A model generated the notes under the pieces. That model saw only the letters and a program-made list of their open reading frames with translations. It made no database searches and was not told where the DNA came from. Below, piece by piece: positions 7,031 through 15,017 of a stretch of 22,522 bases of DNA (the stretch's first letter is position 1; the number at the start of each line of letters is the position of its first letter). The translations under genes and the position numbers were made by a program. This stretch comes from a virus, in IMG/VR virus record IMGVR_UViG_3300031565_000408, positions 1-22,522 of that record. One strand, written 5' to 3'.

Positions 7031-7471
7031 TCAGGTCTGGTAGCCTGTTCGGATCACGCTCGTGAACTGGCCCATCCTGGCCAGGTGCTCGGCCGAGTAA
7101 ATCGGCTCGATCGCGATCCGCACGAGCTTTGCGTCCGGGCAGGCAGCCAGTGGTTGACTAGAGATCCAGCCGACGATCTGTTCGGTGAGCTCCAGGAGCC
7201 GGGCGGTCTCGTCGGCCAGGGCCAGCTCGGCGTCGAGTCGCTGCTGGATGCCGACGTCGAGGCTCCAGACCCACCACCACCGGGTCCGGTCCGCCCGGAC
7301 CAGCTCGACTCCGGCCGGGACGATCGTAACGTGGAGGACGCCCAGGGCGTCCAGGTCGAACTGCGGGCGGGGGCTCCAGGTCGCGCTCACGCCCTCGCCC
7401 AGGGCATAGGGGGCTTCGGCGCTGTTGAGCAGCTCGGCCAGGGCGGTCGCAATTTTCTCGATCGTGCTCAT
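7031..7471 (-). CDS. Putative tail terminator / tail completion protein (146 aa)
   Basis: The product starts MSTIEKIATALAELLNSAEA, an amphipathic helix, and continues with a beta-strand rich middle (VLHVTIVPAGVEL, WWWVWSLDVGIQ) and a C-terminal helix and strand ending FTSVIRTGYQT. The alpha/beta layout, length and position just before the major tail gene match tail terminator proteins, which cap the tail tube and join it to the head. The ATG at 7471 overlaps the stop of the large beta-repeat protein (ATGA). The frame is open further upstream to 7552, but the coupled start is preferred. The family match is by fold pattern and order, so it is moderate. Confidence 0.6.
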   Translation of the reverse strand: MSTIEKIATALAELLNSAEAPYALGEGVSATWSPRPQFDLDALGVLHVTIVPAGVELVRADRTRWWWVWSLDVGIQQRLDAELALADETARLLELTEQIVGWISSQPLAACPDAKLVRIAIEPIYSAEHLARMGQFTSVIRTGYQT

Positions 7472-9051
7472 GCCGCATAATCCAGTTGGTCGGGCGGGAC
7501 GGGGAAGAAGTCGACGCCGCTGTTGCCGCCGCCGTCGACGACGCCGCACCATGCCCGGAGGTTCTGAACGGTGACGGTGAGGTTCGAGACGGTGAGGACG
7601 TCCGCCCCGTTGCTGAAGGCGTCACCGCCGGCACCCACCACCGCCAGGGCTCCAGCGCCGTTGAGCGTGTAGCTGCCAGAGGGGATGATCGCAGACGTTC
7701 CGAGGTCGACGGTGATGTTGTCGAACGCCCAGGCCCCGCCCATCGCGACCTTGGCATTGTTGAAGGTGACGGCGTTGAGCGTTCCCGTCCCGGCAGCCGC
7801 CAGCGATCCGATCTCATGGTCGCCGCTGTTCAGCACAATCGCCCCACAGCGGTTATTGACGGCCTCGCCTACGACCATCGCGCCGACCTGGAGCTTGCAG
7901 CCGGCGTTCATCGTCAGCGTCCACAACCCGTCTACTCCAGAGTTGGCATAGACTGCCAGGGCCTTCGTGCCGGCGAGGAAGTCGCCTGTCATCGTCAGGG
8001 ACTTCGTATCGGCCCCCTTCACCACAACGCTGGAGAAGCCGGTGACGTCGATGGCGCCGTTGGAATAACTTGCGTTGGGTGAAATGACCAGTGCTCCAAC
8101 GCCTGTTATGCTGCCAGGGAAGCTCCAGAAGCCACTCGCGATTGGAAGAATGTAGAATGAGCCGGCATTACCAACGAATGTGGCTCCGGCCTCGCCCATG
8201 AACTCCCTGATGGCGACGGTGCCAGCCTGTGTAGCCTGCACGCCGGCGGCGACCTCCAGCCTCAAGTAGCTGCCGCTCACCGCAACTGTCCCGTCGTCGG
8301 TGAGCCTGAACTTTCCCAGGAAGCCGGCCAGCCCTTCGCCCGCACTCGCGAGACCCGTCGCGTGGATGGAAGAGTCGGCGGTGCCCGTCAGTACGCCGCC
8401 ATCGACGCGGGTAAATGCCCCCGTGGCGACGACGCTTCCACTTCCAAGGGCTAGTGTACCAGCGGCACCGACAATCACGTCGCCCTGGGCGTCGATGTGG
8501 GCGTCGGGCGTGGCGAAAATCGTCGCCGTACCCGCCGAGATCGTAAAGTCGCCCGTCTGGAAGGCGTCGCCAGCGACGTTGCAATCCAGGCTCAGGTTCC
8601 CAGCGCCGGTCTTTTCGACGTTCGCCCGGCCCGTCAGATCGTACATGCTGACCGTGGCGAGTACGGCGATGTTCCAGACGAACTTGCCCGCGAACCCGGA
8701 GAAGTCCACGTCCGCAATGTCCGCAACGCCCCCACCGCCCACAGCCGCCGTGGTCAGGACCGCCCCCGCGCCACCAGTGATTACCGGCGTACCGCCGCCG
8801 GTGTCTATCAGGTCTGCCGTGAGATCATACTCGCCCATCGCCAAGACGCCGGTCGTGCTATGCATCCAGAAGTATGCCAATGTAGCAATGTCTCCGTCCA
8901 TCGTGACGGTGATTCCGTTGCTGTTGGCATCAAACCAGACGGTGTCGGTGTTGCCGGGAGCGCTGGCGCCTGGGGCTCCGCCTGACGTTGCTGACCAGAC
9001 AGCAACCGCCGACCAAGCTCCAGTCGCTACTGCATATCGAGTTACTGCCAT
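7468..9051 (-). CDS. Large beta-repeat virion protein, possible fibre/adhesin (527 aa)
   Basis: The whole protein consists of short Gly/Ala/Thr/Val-rich strands, for example GDFTISAGTATIFATPDAHI and AGTLALGSGSVVATGAFTRV. This is the pattern of a right-handed beta helix or repeated beta solenoid. The N-terminus includes WSATSGGAPGASAPGNTDTV and VWFDANSNGITVTM, a start I associate with surface-exposed phage and bacterial beta proteins. There is no signal peptide and no catalytic motif. DNA from about 7900 to 8950 looks less GC-rich than its neighbours and uses more A/T-ending codons, a sign of a different origin. It is placed among head and neck genes rather than after the tape measure, so a head- or neck-attached fibre is an option. 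Function is inferred only. Confidence 0.6.
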   Translation of the reverse strand: MAVTRYAVATGAWSAVAVWSATSGGAPGASAPGNTDTVWFDANSNGITVTMDGDIATLAYFWMHSTTGVLAMGEYDLTADLIDTGGGTPVITGGAGAVLTTAAVGGGGVADIADVDFSGFAGKFVWNIAVLATVSMYDLTGRANVEKTGAGNLSLDCNVAGDAFQTGDFTISAGTATIFATPDAHIDAQGDVIVGAAGTLALGSGSVVATGAFTRVDGGVLTGTADSSIHATGLASAGEGLAGFLGKFRLTDDGTVAVSGSYLRLEVAAGVQATQAGTVAIREFMGEAGATFVGNAGSFYILPIASGFWSFPGSITGVGALVISPNASYSNGAIDVTGFSSVVVKGADTKSLTMTGDFLAGTKALAVYANSGVDGLWTLTMNAGCKLQVGAMVVGEAVNNRCGAIVLNSGDHEIGSLAAAGTGTLNAVTFNNAKVAMGGAWAFDNITVDLGTSAIIPSGSYTLNGAGALAVVGAGGDAFSNGADVLTVSNLTVTVQNLRAWCGVVDGGGNSGVDFFPVPPDQLDYAA

Positions 9052-9059
9052 CTGTCAGG

Positions 9060-9455
9060 TCACTCCGCCGAGTAGGTGATGAAGCCCTTGCCGGATCCGC
9101 CGGTCGTGGTGAGTGTCAGCCCCTTGTCGGCGGCGAGCTGTCGGCCGGCCGTTCGCGGGATGATAAGGGGGAGAATCTTCTGCCCCGTTGCCGCGAGGTT
9201 CCAGGTCGCGAACACGGTGCCGTCGCTGTCCTTGAGAACGATGGTTCCGGCCACGTCGAGGGAGAGATTGACCTCGTGGATGTTGACGGTCTTGCCGGCG
9301 TCGGCCGCGACGATTACGAGCGTCCCGGCGCCGGCCTGGGCGACGGGGACCGAGACGTGATCATCCCCGCCGCCGCTGGTGTCGACGAGCAGGGCCGCGG
9401 TTTGATCATCGACGGCCACGTCGGCCGAGGGCAGGTGCTTTCGTGACTTCGCCAT
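9060..9455 (-). CDS. Small beta-rich phage protein of unknown function (131 aa)
   Basis: The product begins MAKSRKHLPSADVAVDDQTA and is dominated by beta strands: AGTLVIVAADAGKTVNIHEV, TIVLKDSDGTVFATWNLAAT, then a C-terminal GKGFITYSAE. This could be a compact beta sandwich. A good GGAG ribosome-binding site stands 7 bases ahead of ATG 9455. It lies between the neck protein and the large beta-repeat protein, whose ATG follows 8 bp after its stop. It could be a decoration protein or the base on which the beta-repeat protein is mounted. I do not recognise a named family. Confidence 0.6.
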   Translation of the reverse strand: MAKSRKHLPSADVAVDDQTAALLVDTSGGGDDHVSVPVAQAGAGTLVIVAADAGKTVNIHEVNLSLDVAGTIVLKDSDGTVFATWNLAATGQKILPLIIPRTAGRQLAADKGLTLTTTGGSGKGFITYSAE

Positions 9456-9481
9456 TTTCTATCTCCAGTCCGTCATGCTCG

Positions 9482-9868
9482 TCAGGATCGGCCGACCTCC
9501 ACCGTGTGAATCCGCAGGGTGAGCCGCCAGGTGTCGCTCCATCGCCAGACGGGCTCGTCGCCGGGGGCGGCGACCTCGTGGATGATCTGGCCGGCGGGCG
9601 CCGACTCGAGGATGCGGTCGCCGGCCTGGGGCCGGCCGATCGCCCCGTCGACCATCAGGTCGTCGGCCCGGACGAGAAAGTCCCGGCTCACCGCCATGAT
9701 CGACGCCCCGGCCTCGTCGTTGCGCATGAACTCCGTTTGCCCGATCGTCGCCCGGAGGCTCACCTGTTGCGCCCCGCGGCGGTAGATGATCGTTTGGGCG
9801 GCGTGGTCGTGCCGTTTTCCCTGGAGCCACGACGAGGCCCAGGCCAGGATGTTCGTCTGCGCGGTCAC
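9482..9868 (-). CDS. Putative head-tail joining (neck) protein (128 aa)
   Basis: The product starts MTAQTNILAWASSWLQGKRH and contains YRRGAQQVSLRATIGQTEF, VSRDFLVRADDLMV and a C-terminal WSDTWRLTLRIHTVEVG. The 'DFLV..DDLMVDG....P..GDRI' and 'RIHT' pattern is one I associate with head-tail connector proteins encoded after the capsid gene in several phage groups. The start is taken as GTG 9868 with a GAGG 9-11 bases upstream; no nearer ATG preserves the N-terminal helix. Its position after capsid and decoration genes and before tail genes supports a neck role. Confidence 0.6.
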   Translation of the reverse strand: MTAQTNILAWASSWLQGKRHDHAAQTIIYRRGAQQVSLRATIGQTEFMRNDEAGASIMAVSRDFLVRADDLMVDGAIGRPQAGDRILESAPAGQIIHEVAAPGDEPVWRWSDTWRLTLRIHTVEVGRS

Positions 9869-9905
9869 TGTCGGAATCGCCTCTTTGCCGCGCCCGGCGG
9901 CGGCG

Positions 9906-9951
9906 GGCCCGGGCGCCGGGCAGGAGGCCTGTGCCGCCCGGCGCCCGGGCC
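9906..9951. terminator. Perfect 16-bp GC hairpin between decoration and neck genes
   Basis: Bases 9906-9921 and 9936-9951 are perfect reverse complements (ggcccgggcgccgggc and its complement) with a 14-base loop. All but one or two pairs are G-C, so the RNA hairpin would be extremely stable. There is no T-run on either side, so a classical intrinsic terminator is doubtful; an mRNA-stabilising or attenuating structure is more likely. It occupies most of the 111-bp gap after the decoration gene. Confidence 0.55.
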
Positions 9952-9979
9952 GCGCCTTGTCCGTTGCGGACGCCCTGGA

Positions 9980-10717
9980 CTACGAGGTCACCCAGATCCC
10001 GCGCTTGCCGACGCAGCGCCAGCTGGTCGCGGCCACGTTGCAGACCAGGTGGAGGAAGTCGCCGCGGAGGCTGGTGGCAAGCGTGTTGATCGCGGTCTTG
10101 GTGGCCGCGATCGTCAGGTTCTGGCCTTCGATGATCTCGTTCCCGTTCAGGTCGACGATCATGCCGTTGATGCCGTCCGCCTCGTCGTTCTGGATCACCC
10201 AGTCCATCCCGACGACGCCCACCGGCAGGGTGATGGTCGTGTCAAAGCCGACGTCGGCGGTGACGTGGATCACGCCGCCGCTGTGGGTGGCCGCGGCGAG
10301 GGTCAGGTCCACGGCGGTCAGGATGTGGGTTTTTTCCTGCCACGCCGGCAGGTTCGGGTTCGCCCGGTTGAGGGCGATGTCGCAGACGGCGTCTGCCGCG
10401 ACGGCCGCCTTCACGAGCGTGCCCACCCACCAGTCGCCGTCGGGGGCGCTGCAGGTGAACGCGCCGTCGGCCGCCCCGCCGTAGGGGGTGCCGTTGGCGT
10501 CCCACCAGACGTTGTCGCCGATGTTGGCGGCGCCGCCGACGTAGGGGCCGCGGATCACTCCGTCGATGTGGAGGGCCCCCACGGCCGAGGCCGCCACGTC
10601 GCGCGGGGTGAAGCCCGACAGCGCGCCGATGTTGATGATGTTGCCGGCGTAGATCGCCGCGGCCGGGGTGTGGTCGATCGCCCGGCCTTCCTGATAGTAC
10701 TGGCTGATGTTGGCCAT
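9980..10717 (-). CDS. DUF2190-type capsid decoration protein with extra C-terminal domain (245 aa)
   Basis: The N-terminal 110 residues match capsid-associated DUF2190 proteins: MANISQYYQEGRAIDHTPAA, AGNIINIGAL, FTPRDVAASAVGALHIDGVI. These are typically encoded next to a major capsid gene and are thought to decorate the shell. Residues about 130-245 form a second beta-rich region (GGVIHVTADVGFDTTITLPV, GMIVDLNGNEIIEGQNLTIA, ending SWRCVGKRGIWVTS) absent from the usual short family members. This region looks like a phage surface or carbohydrate-binding module. A GGAG ribosome-binding site precedes ATG 10717. The gene follows the capsid gene after a 100-bp gap holding a hairpin. Confidence 0.75.
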   Translation of the reverse strand: MANISQYYQEGRAIDHTPAAAIYAGNIINIGALSGFTPRDVAASAVGALHIDGVIRGPYVGGAANIGDNVWWDANGTPYGGAADGAFTCSAPDGDWWVGTLVKAAVAADAVCDIALNRANPNLPAWQEKTHILTAVDLTLAAATHSGGVIHVTADVGFDTTITLPVGVVGMDWVIQNDEADGINGMIVDLNGNEIIEGQNLTIAATKTAINTLATSLRGDFLHLVCNVAATSWRCVGKRGIWVTS

Positions 10718-10761
10718 GATTGTCTCCGTGCGGAGCTCGGTTGCCCCGCGGTGTCATTTCG

Positions 10762-10779
10762 TCGCGACAACGGTCGCGA
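10762..10779. terminator. Short hairpin between capsid and decoration genes
   Basis: TCGCGAC (10762-10768) and GTCGCGA (10773-10779) pair around a 4-base loop. On the plus strand it is followed by AAA, on the minus strand by CGAAAT, so there is no T-run for minus-strand termination. It may be an mRNA processing or stability element, or have no function. Confidence 0.3.
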
Positions 10780-10817
10780 AAACGTTCCAAAGGCCCGAGC
10801 CGAACGCGGCGGGCCGT

Positions 10818-13124
10818 CTATGCGCCGGCGCTCTTGACGCCCGCCCGCCACTCGGCGGCGCCGACGCCGAAGTCCCAGTAGACCCGCCAGGTCATGCCGA
10901 GGACGTCCGCCTGGGACTCGAGGCCGAAATACTCGACGATCGGCGTCTCGGCGCCGTTGAGGTACGCGATCTCAAAGCAGGGGTACTGGTTGGGGTCGGC
11001 CAGCAGATACCAGTACGCGGCAGAATGGCCGGTGAGGGCGGCGTTCTCCAGCCAGGGGCTGATGAGCGGGGCCCCGCCGAAGCGGCCGGCGTACACGTTC
11101 GCCGAGCTGCCGATCGACTTGGCCGCACCGACGCCGTACATGACCACGTTGCTGCCGGTCGCCAGCAGGCGGCGGCCTTCGTCCTCGAGGGTCGGGGGCA
11201 GCAGCAGGACGGCGGGCTCTACCATGATCGGGTCGCCGTCGGGGCCCTTGAGCCCGCGGAAGGCGACGATCGCCGTCGCCATCGCGGCGGCGCTGAAGGC
11301 GGTGCCGGCCCCGGTCAGGTAGTTGCCGTGGGCGGCGGTGAAGTGGGTGGTGCCGGCCCCGGTGACGCAGACGGCGGTGAAGAGGGCCTTCTCGCGGGTC
11401 GTGTAGCTCTTGCGGGCCAGGCCCGAGGCGTTGCGGGTGAACACGCCCAGGTCGTCGTTGATCACGTCGGTGCGGCTGAGCCGCAGGATGGCCCCGCGGG
11501 TCGACACCTGGCGGGTGTAGGACTCCTCGGAGAACTTCATGTGCTTCAGTTCTCCGGTCGGGCCCACCGGCAGGAGTTCGCCCGTCATGGCCAGGCTGTA
11601 GACGGTATGCGAATGGAAATTCGCATGGCTGGCCTTGCCGGTGATCAGGGGCGCGAGCCACTGGGGCTCGCCGGCGACGGCGGCGAGGGCCTTGTAGGCG
11701 ACGGCGCCTAGGATCCCGGTCAGGTCGACGGTGGAGAAGCCCGCCGCCTGCACTGGCGGCGGTGCAGCCCACGAGAGTACCTCGCGCCAGTTGCCGGGGG
11801 TGATCCGGGCCCGGCCGGTGTAGCCGTTGGCCGCGGCGGCCTCCAGGATCAGCTCCTGGAGGCCTATCGTTTGCCCATAGCGGCGAGACGCCGCCTCGAC
11901 GGTTTCCTGGCCGAGCGATCGGACGAGTCCGTCGCCGCCGAAGCCGGCCGCCATCAGGGCCGCGGCCTCGAGGAGCGGCTGGCCCACCTGCTGGGTCCGC
12001 GCGTGGATCGCCGGGGCCTTCGGCCGCGTGACGCGGAGGATGGCCAGCTCCAGGTCCTTGACGGGCCAGGATTCCGTGGTTGCCTTCGCCGCGATGTCCT
12101 CGAGCGCTTCGATGTCGGCGCCGGGGGTGCTGGCGGCCTCCTCGACCATCGCCGCGATCTGCCGCACCCGCTCGCGCTCCGCCTTGGCGGCGGCGATGAT
12201 GGCGTCCACGTCGCCGCTGCCGGAGTTGGCCGGTGCCCGGCGGCGTTTCTTGGGCGCCGTCGGCAGGAACTCGGCCGGGGGCTCTTCGCCGGCGTCGTAT
12301 GCCGCCCGCAGCGTTGCCGTCTGGTCGTCGTCGAGCCCGGCGGCATCGATGCCGTATTTGGTAAGCCACTTTTCCCAGTCCATTTGCGTGTCTCCCATAT
12401 TGGATGCCGCGGCCTTCGCGGCGACCTTCACGGACGTTCCCGGGTCGGCCGGCACGTCCACGAAACTTATTTCCAGAAGGGTTGATTTGCGGACGATGTT
12501 GACGGGGCCGTCGAAGTCGCGGCCGTTGACCGTCGCCTTTTGGTTCTCTTTCACGAACTCGAACTGATCGACCGACGCCCCGATGCTCGCCTTCCAGGGG
12601 AAGCCGTTCTTGGCATCGTCGACGACTTCCTTTGCGGCCGGGCCGGTGCAGGAGATTGTGCCGGACGCGGTGAGGTTTCCGTCGACGACGGCGATGCTCT
12701 GCGCGTGCCCGATCCGGCTCTGGTGGGATTCGCGGATGGGGGCGTTCTGGTTCGGGATCGCCAGGCCGGCCAGGTCGACGACGACGGGGTATCTCCACAG
12801 GGAGATCCGCATCGGCCCGCCGGTGTAGGCGATCATCTTGAACCGCGGCAGCCTGGGCGTGCCGTCGGCGCCGGCCGCGGCCTCGAGGTCGAAGTCGACC
12901 GGCCCGGAGAGCTCGAGCGTGGCGGGGGCCTCGGCCCCGCCGTCCCACCGGCTGCCGGCCAGGCCGATGGCGGGGCCCTCGCTGGCGGCCGCGGCGGATT
13001 GCCCTTCGCAGATCGCCCGGCGCTGCTCGGCGTCTGGATACTCTTTGACCATCTTCGCATCGGCCATGCAGCGATCAACGAAGGCTGCTTTCTTCTCTCC
13101 CTTGCGTCGTTTAGGCAGGGGCAT
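10818..13124 (-). CDS. Head maturation protease fused to Mu gpT-like major capsid protein (768 aa)
   Basis: One uninterrupted frame contains three parts. Residues 1-45 begin MPLPKRRKGEKKAAFVDRCM with EYPDAEQRRAICEGQ, a short N-terminal motif I recall from phage proteases. Residues about 90-235 are an S78-like prohead protease with ESHQSRIGHA (likely catalytic His134), GNLTASGTIS and PWKASIGAS (likely nucleophile Ser180), ending LLEISFVDVPADPGT. Residues about 250-370 are charged and helical like a scaffold (DAIIAAAKAERERVRQIAAM). The remaining roughly 390 residues are the capsid domain, whose ending (GMTWRVYWDFGVGAAEWRAG) matches the W-x-V-x-x-DFGV pattern of Mu gpT-like capsid proteins. Protease, scaffold and capsid must be separated by self-cleavage. 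The start overlaps the portal gene end by 14 bp. Confidence 0.85.
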   Translation of the reverse strand: MPLPKRRKGEKKAAFVDRCMADAKMVKEYPDAEQRRAICEGQSAAAASEGPAIGLAGSRWDGGAEAPATLELSGPVDFDLEAAAGADGTPRLPRFKMIAYTGGPMRISLWRYPVVVDLAGLAIPNQNAPIRESHQSRIGHAQSIAVVDGNLTASGTISCTGPAAKEVVDDAKNGFPWKASIGASVDQFEFVKENQKATVNGRDFDGPVNIVRKSTLLEISFVDVPADPGTSVKVAAKAAASNMGDTQMDWEKWLTKYGIDAAGLDDDQTATLRAAYDAGEEPPAEFLPTAPKKRRRAPANSGSGDVDAIIAAAKAERERVRQIAAMVEEAASTPGADIEALEDIAAKATTESWPVKDLELAILRVTRPKAPAIHARTQQVGQPLLEAAALMAAGFGGDGLVRSLGQETVEAASRRYGQTIGLQELILEAAAANGYTGRARITPGNWREVLSWAAPPPVQAAGFSTVDLTGILGAVAYKALAAVAGEPQWLAPLITGKASHANFHSHTVYSLAMTGELLPVGPTGELKHMKFSEESYTRQVSTRGAILRLSRTDVINDDLGVFTRNASGLARKSYTTREKALFTAVCVTGAGTTHFTAAHGNYLTGAGTAFSAAAMATAIVAFRGLKGPDGDPIMVEPAVLLLPPTLEDEGRRLLATGSNVVMYGVGAAKSIGSSANVYAGRFGGAPLISPWLENAALTGHSAAYWYLLADPNQYPCFEIAYLNGAETPIVEYFGLESQADVLGMTWRVYWDFGVGAAEWRAGVKSAGA

Positions 13125-14595
13125 CGGCAGTCTCCCTCTTCTCGTCGAGCTTCTCGTCGATCTTCTCGTCGAGATCCTCGTCGGGGTCTTTGGCGGGGGC
13201 GGCGCCGGTCGGCTCGGGCAGGCCGCGCTTTTTCCGGCCTTCCGCTTCGCGCTTGCGCTGGTCCTGCTCCTCTTCCCAGTCCATCCCCTTGCGGGCGCAG
13301 TACTCCGCCTCGGTCAGCAGGCCGGCCCCCAGGAGCGCGGTCGCGGCGGTCGCTTCCTTGTTGGGGTCGACGTGCTCGTGGCCGGTCCAGAACCACTGGT
13401 GCGGCCACTCTTCCAGATCCTGCAGATCGTCGAGGACTTTCACGGCCTCGACCATCCAGGCGTTGAGGATCGGATCGAGCACGACGCCTTCGCAGTGCGT
13501 CTGCTCGACCCGGATGCTCTTGAAGTACATCTGGTGGTCCAGCCTGCCGGAGGCGTAGTTGTAGCGGGCCGAATTGCCGGCGGCGATGTTGTAGGGCATG
13601 TTCAGGCAGCGGGCGATCTCGTTGACGATCTCCCGCTTGAACATCTCGTAAGTCGTCGGGGGCTGCTCGGCCTTGATCTGGGACGGCTCCCAGCCCTCGG
13701 GGGCGAAGACGGCCATCCTCGGGCTGAACTCCATTTCCGTATTGACCGCGATGGGCGTGGCCTCGCCGTCGGCCGGCATCGACGTTTTCATGAAGACGGC
13801 GATGTCGGCGGCCGTCTCGGCGGCGGCGATCACGGCCAGGGTGTAGCGGCGGAGCTGGGCGAACAGGGGCAGCGCCGGGGTGATGTCGGGCACGCCGCGG
13901 GACTGGCCCGGCCGGTCCGCCCGGAACCAGTGCACCATGTTTTTCGCGGGGACCAAATCGTATTCCGTGCCCGGCGGGGCGATGCTCGCGCCGGGGTGGC
14001 TCTTGAGGACGTGGTATGTGATCGGGTTGCCGTGGTCGTCGAATACGATGCCGTCCACGGCGGCGGTCGGCATGCTCGCCACGACGGGCGTGGTGACCTG
14101 TTCGGCCTCGATGAGGCGGATGTCCAGCTGGACGTCCGATTTGAGGTTTGGATTGCTGACGAGCATCGCGAAGGCCTCGCCGTCCTCGGCCCGGGCCATT
14201 CGCATCGTGCGGAGCTTCGCGGCCAGGTCGATCGTTTTCATCCAGGCGGCGAACTCTCGCTCGATGAGCCGGTTGGCCTTGGGGTCCTCGCTGAGCATCT
14301 GAAGGCGCGGGCCGGTGCCGATCACGTCGTTGGCCAGGGTGAGGACGATCCCCTTGGCATAGGAGTTATTGGCGACCTCATAGCGAGCCCGCATTCGGAG
14401 GATGCGCCGGACGTCCGGGGTCATCGCGGCGTTCGCGGAGAGGGCGTCGGCGTTTGCCCAGTGCCGGCGGTTCTCGGGCGTGGTTTGGGCGGCGTCGTAC
14501 TTGGCGCGGACGGCCCGGGCGCCCGCGGCGTAGGCGGAGGCGAAGGCCGCGGCCGCGGCGGATCTTTGCCGCTTGCGGGATCCAAACCATCCCAT
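13111..14595 (-). CDS. Lambda-family portal protein (494 aa)
   Basis: The portal forms the dodecameric ring at the capsid vertex through which DNA enters and leaves. The 494-aa product starts MGWFGSRKRQRSAAAAAFAS. It carries hallmark stretches of the lambda gpB/Phage_portal_2 family: RARYEVANNSYAKGIVLTLA, NDVIGTGPRLQ, EFAAWMKTIDLAAKLRTMRM, HWFRADRPGQSRGVPDITPA and LNMPYNIAAGNSARYNYASG. The C-terminus (from about 450) is a charged, probably disordered EEEQDQRKREAEGRKKR region. It lies directly after the small pre-portal protein and overlaps the protease-capsid gene, the standard head-gene order. Length is usual for the family. Confidence 0.95.
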   Translation of the reverse strand: MGWFGSRKRQRSAAAAAFASAYAAGARAVRAKYDAAQTTPENRRHWANADALSANAAMTPDVRRILRMRARYEVANNSYAKGIVLTLANDVIGTGPRLQMLSEDPKANRLIEREFAAWMKTIDLAAKLRTMRMARAEDGEAFAMLVSNPNLKSDVQLDIRLIEAEQVTTPVVASMPTAAVDGIVFDDHGNPITYHVLKSHPGASIAPPGTEYDLVPAKNMVHWFRADRPGQSRGVPDITPALPLFAQLRRYTLAVIAAAETAADIAVFMKTSMPADGEATPIAVNTEMEFSPRMAVFAPEGWEPSQIKAEQPPTTYEMFKREIVNEIARCLNMPYNIAAGNSARYNYASGRLDHQMYFKSIRVEQTHCEGVVLDPILNAWMVEAVKVLDDLQDLEEWPHQWFWTGHEHVDPNKEATAATALLGAGLLTEAEYCARKGMDWEEEQDQRKREAEGRKKRGLPEPTGAAPAKDPDEDLDEKIDEKLDEKRETADAPA

Positions 14596-14597
14596 TC

Positions 14598-14795
14598 TTA
14601 CACCGTCCCTGGGGGCACGATCTTGAGCCGGAGCAGGGCCAGGCGAGGGTCGACCCTGGCGCGCTTGGCGGCGAGGTACTTGTCGGCCGCGATCATCGCC
14701 CCGAGGTCGTGCTGCCGCATGCTGGTCCCGTCGCCGGAGGCCTGGGCGGGCCCCTCGGCGTTGCTGGTGATGGCGTCGTCGAGGTTGGTGGTCAT
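14598..14795 (-). CDS. Small pre-portal protein (65 aa)
   Basis: The product starts MTTNLDDAITSNAEGPAQAS and ends ALLRLKIVPPGTV, with DGTSMRQHDLGAMIAADKYL in between. I recall small proteins with this 'NAxGPxxxxxDGxSxxQHxLxxxIAADRYL...VPPG' pattern placed just before portal genes in phages of similar hosts; their role is unknown but may be in head-tail joining, comparable in size to lambda gpW. The stop is followed after two bases by the portal ATG, so the two genes are coupled. The ribosome-binding site ahead of ATG 14795 is weak. Upstream is a terminator-like hairpin and the inverted-repeat island. Confidence 0.7.
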   Translation of the reverse strand: MTTNLDDAITSNAEGPAQASGDGTSMRQHDLGAMIAADKYLAAKRARVDPRLALLRLKIVPPGTV

Positions 14796-14835
14796 ACCCG
14801 GGTCATCGCCCCCCGGACGAACCTCCGGTCAGCCG

Positions 14836-14859
14836 AATCTGCCAGAAAGGCAGATTTTT
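14836..14859 (+). terminator. Terminator-like hairpin upstream of the head genes
   Basis: AATCTGCC (14836-14843) pairs perfectly with GGCAGATT (14849-14856) around AGAAA and runs into TTT, giving a plus-strand intrinsic terminator shape (five T residues in all). On the minus strand the stem is flanked by an A-run instead. It may shield the late operon from antisense transcripts coming from the left. A TATACA box lies just upstream in the minus direction (about 14865-14870), but no good -35 was found. Confidence 0.4.
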
Positions 14860-14921
14860 CGATATGTATAGCGCTGGGGCGGGAAAATTCGTCCACGAAG
14901 GGGGGTTGAGAAGCGAAGAGT

Positions 14922-14949
14922 TGTCCACGAATTACACGAATTACACGAA
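14922..14949 (+). repeat. Left arm of a perfect 28-bp inverted repeat
   Basis: The arm reads TGTCCACGAATTACACGAAT onward and contains a direct doubling of the unit attacacga. It is the exact reverse complement of 15181-15208. A partial third copy (GTCCACGAA) lies at 14891-14899. The composition is far more AT-rich than its surroundings. I recall similar 'ttcgtgtaattcgtgtaattcgtgg' sequences as dispersed intergenic repeats in bacteria of the PVC group; that is memory, not a search. Confidence 0.85.
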
Positions 14950-15017
14950 CGCAACCGATTAACTGATCAACAGATTAGCAGATCAACTGGCCCCTGGTTC
15001 TCCGCAGAGGTCCTACA

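Noticed and set aside
10972-12948. 658-codon minus-strand ORF in another frame of the capsid gene
   Set aside because: It is an Arg/Pro/Gly-rich out-of-frame reading of the protease-capsid gene.
12838-14871. 677-codon plus-strand ORF opposite portal and protease genes
   Set aside because: It is a shadow of the portal/protease coding strand; its translation lacks any recognisable domain and runs across gene boundaries of the real operon.
14863-14900. Minus-strand promoter for the head genes (TATACA box near 14865-14870)
   Set aside because: The hexamer at the right distance (GACGAA) is a poor -35 and the region is part of a run of AT-richer repeats, so it is not listed as a promoter.
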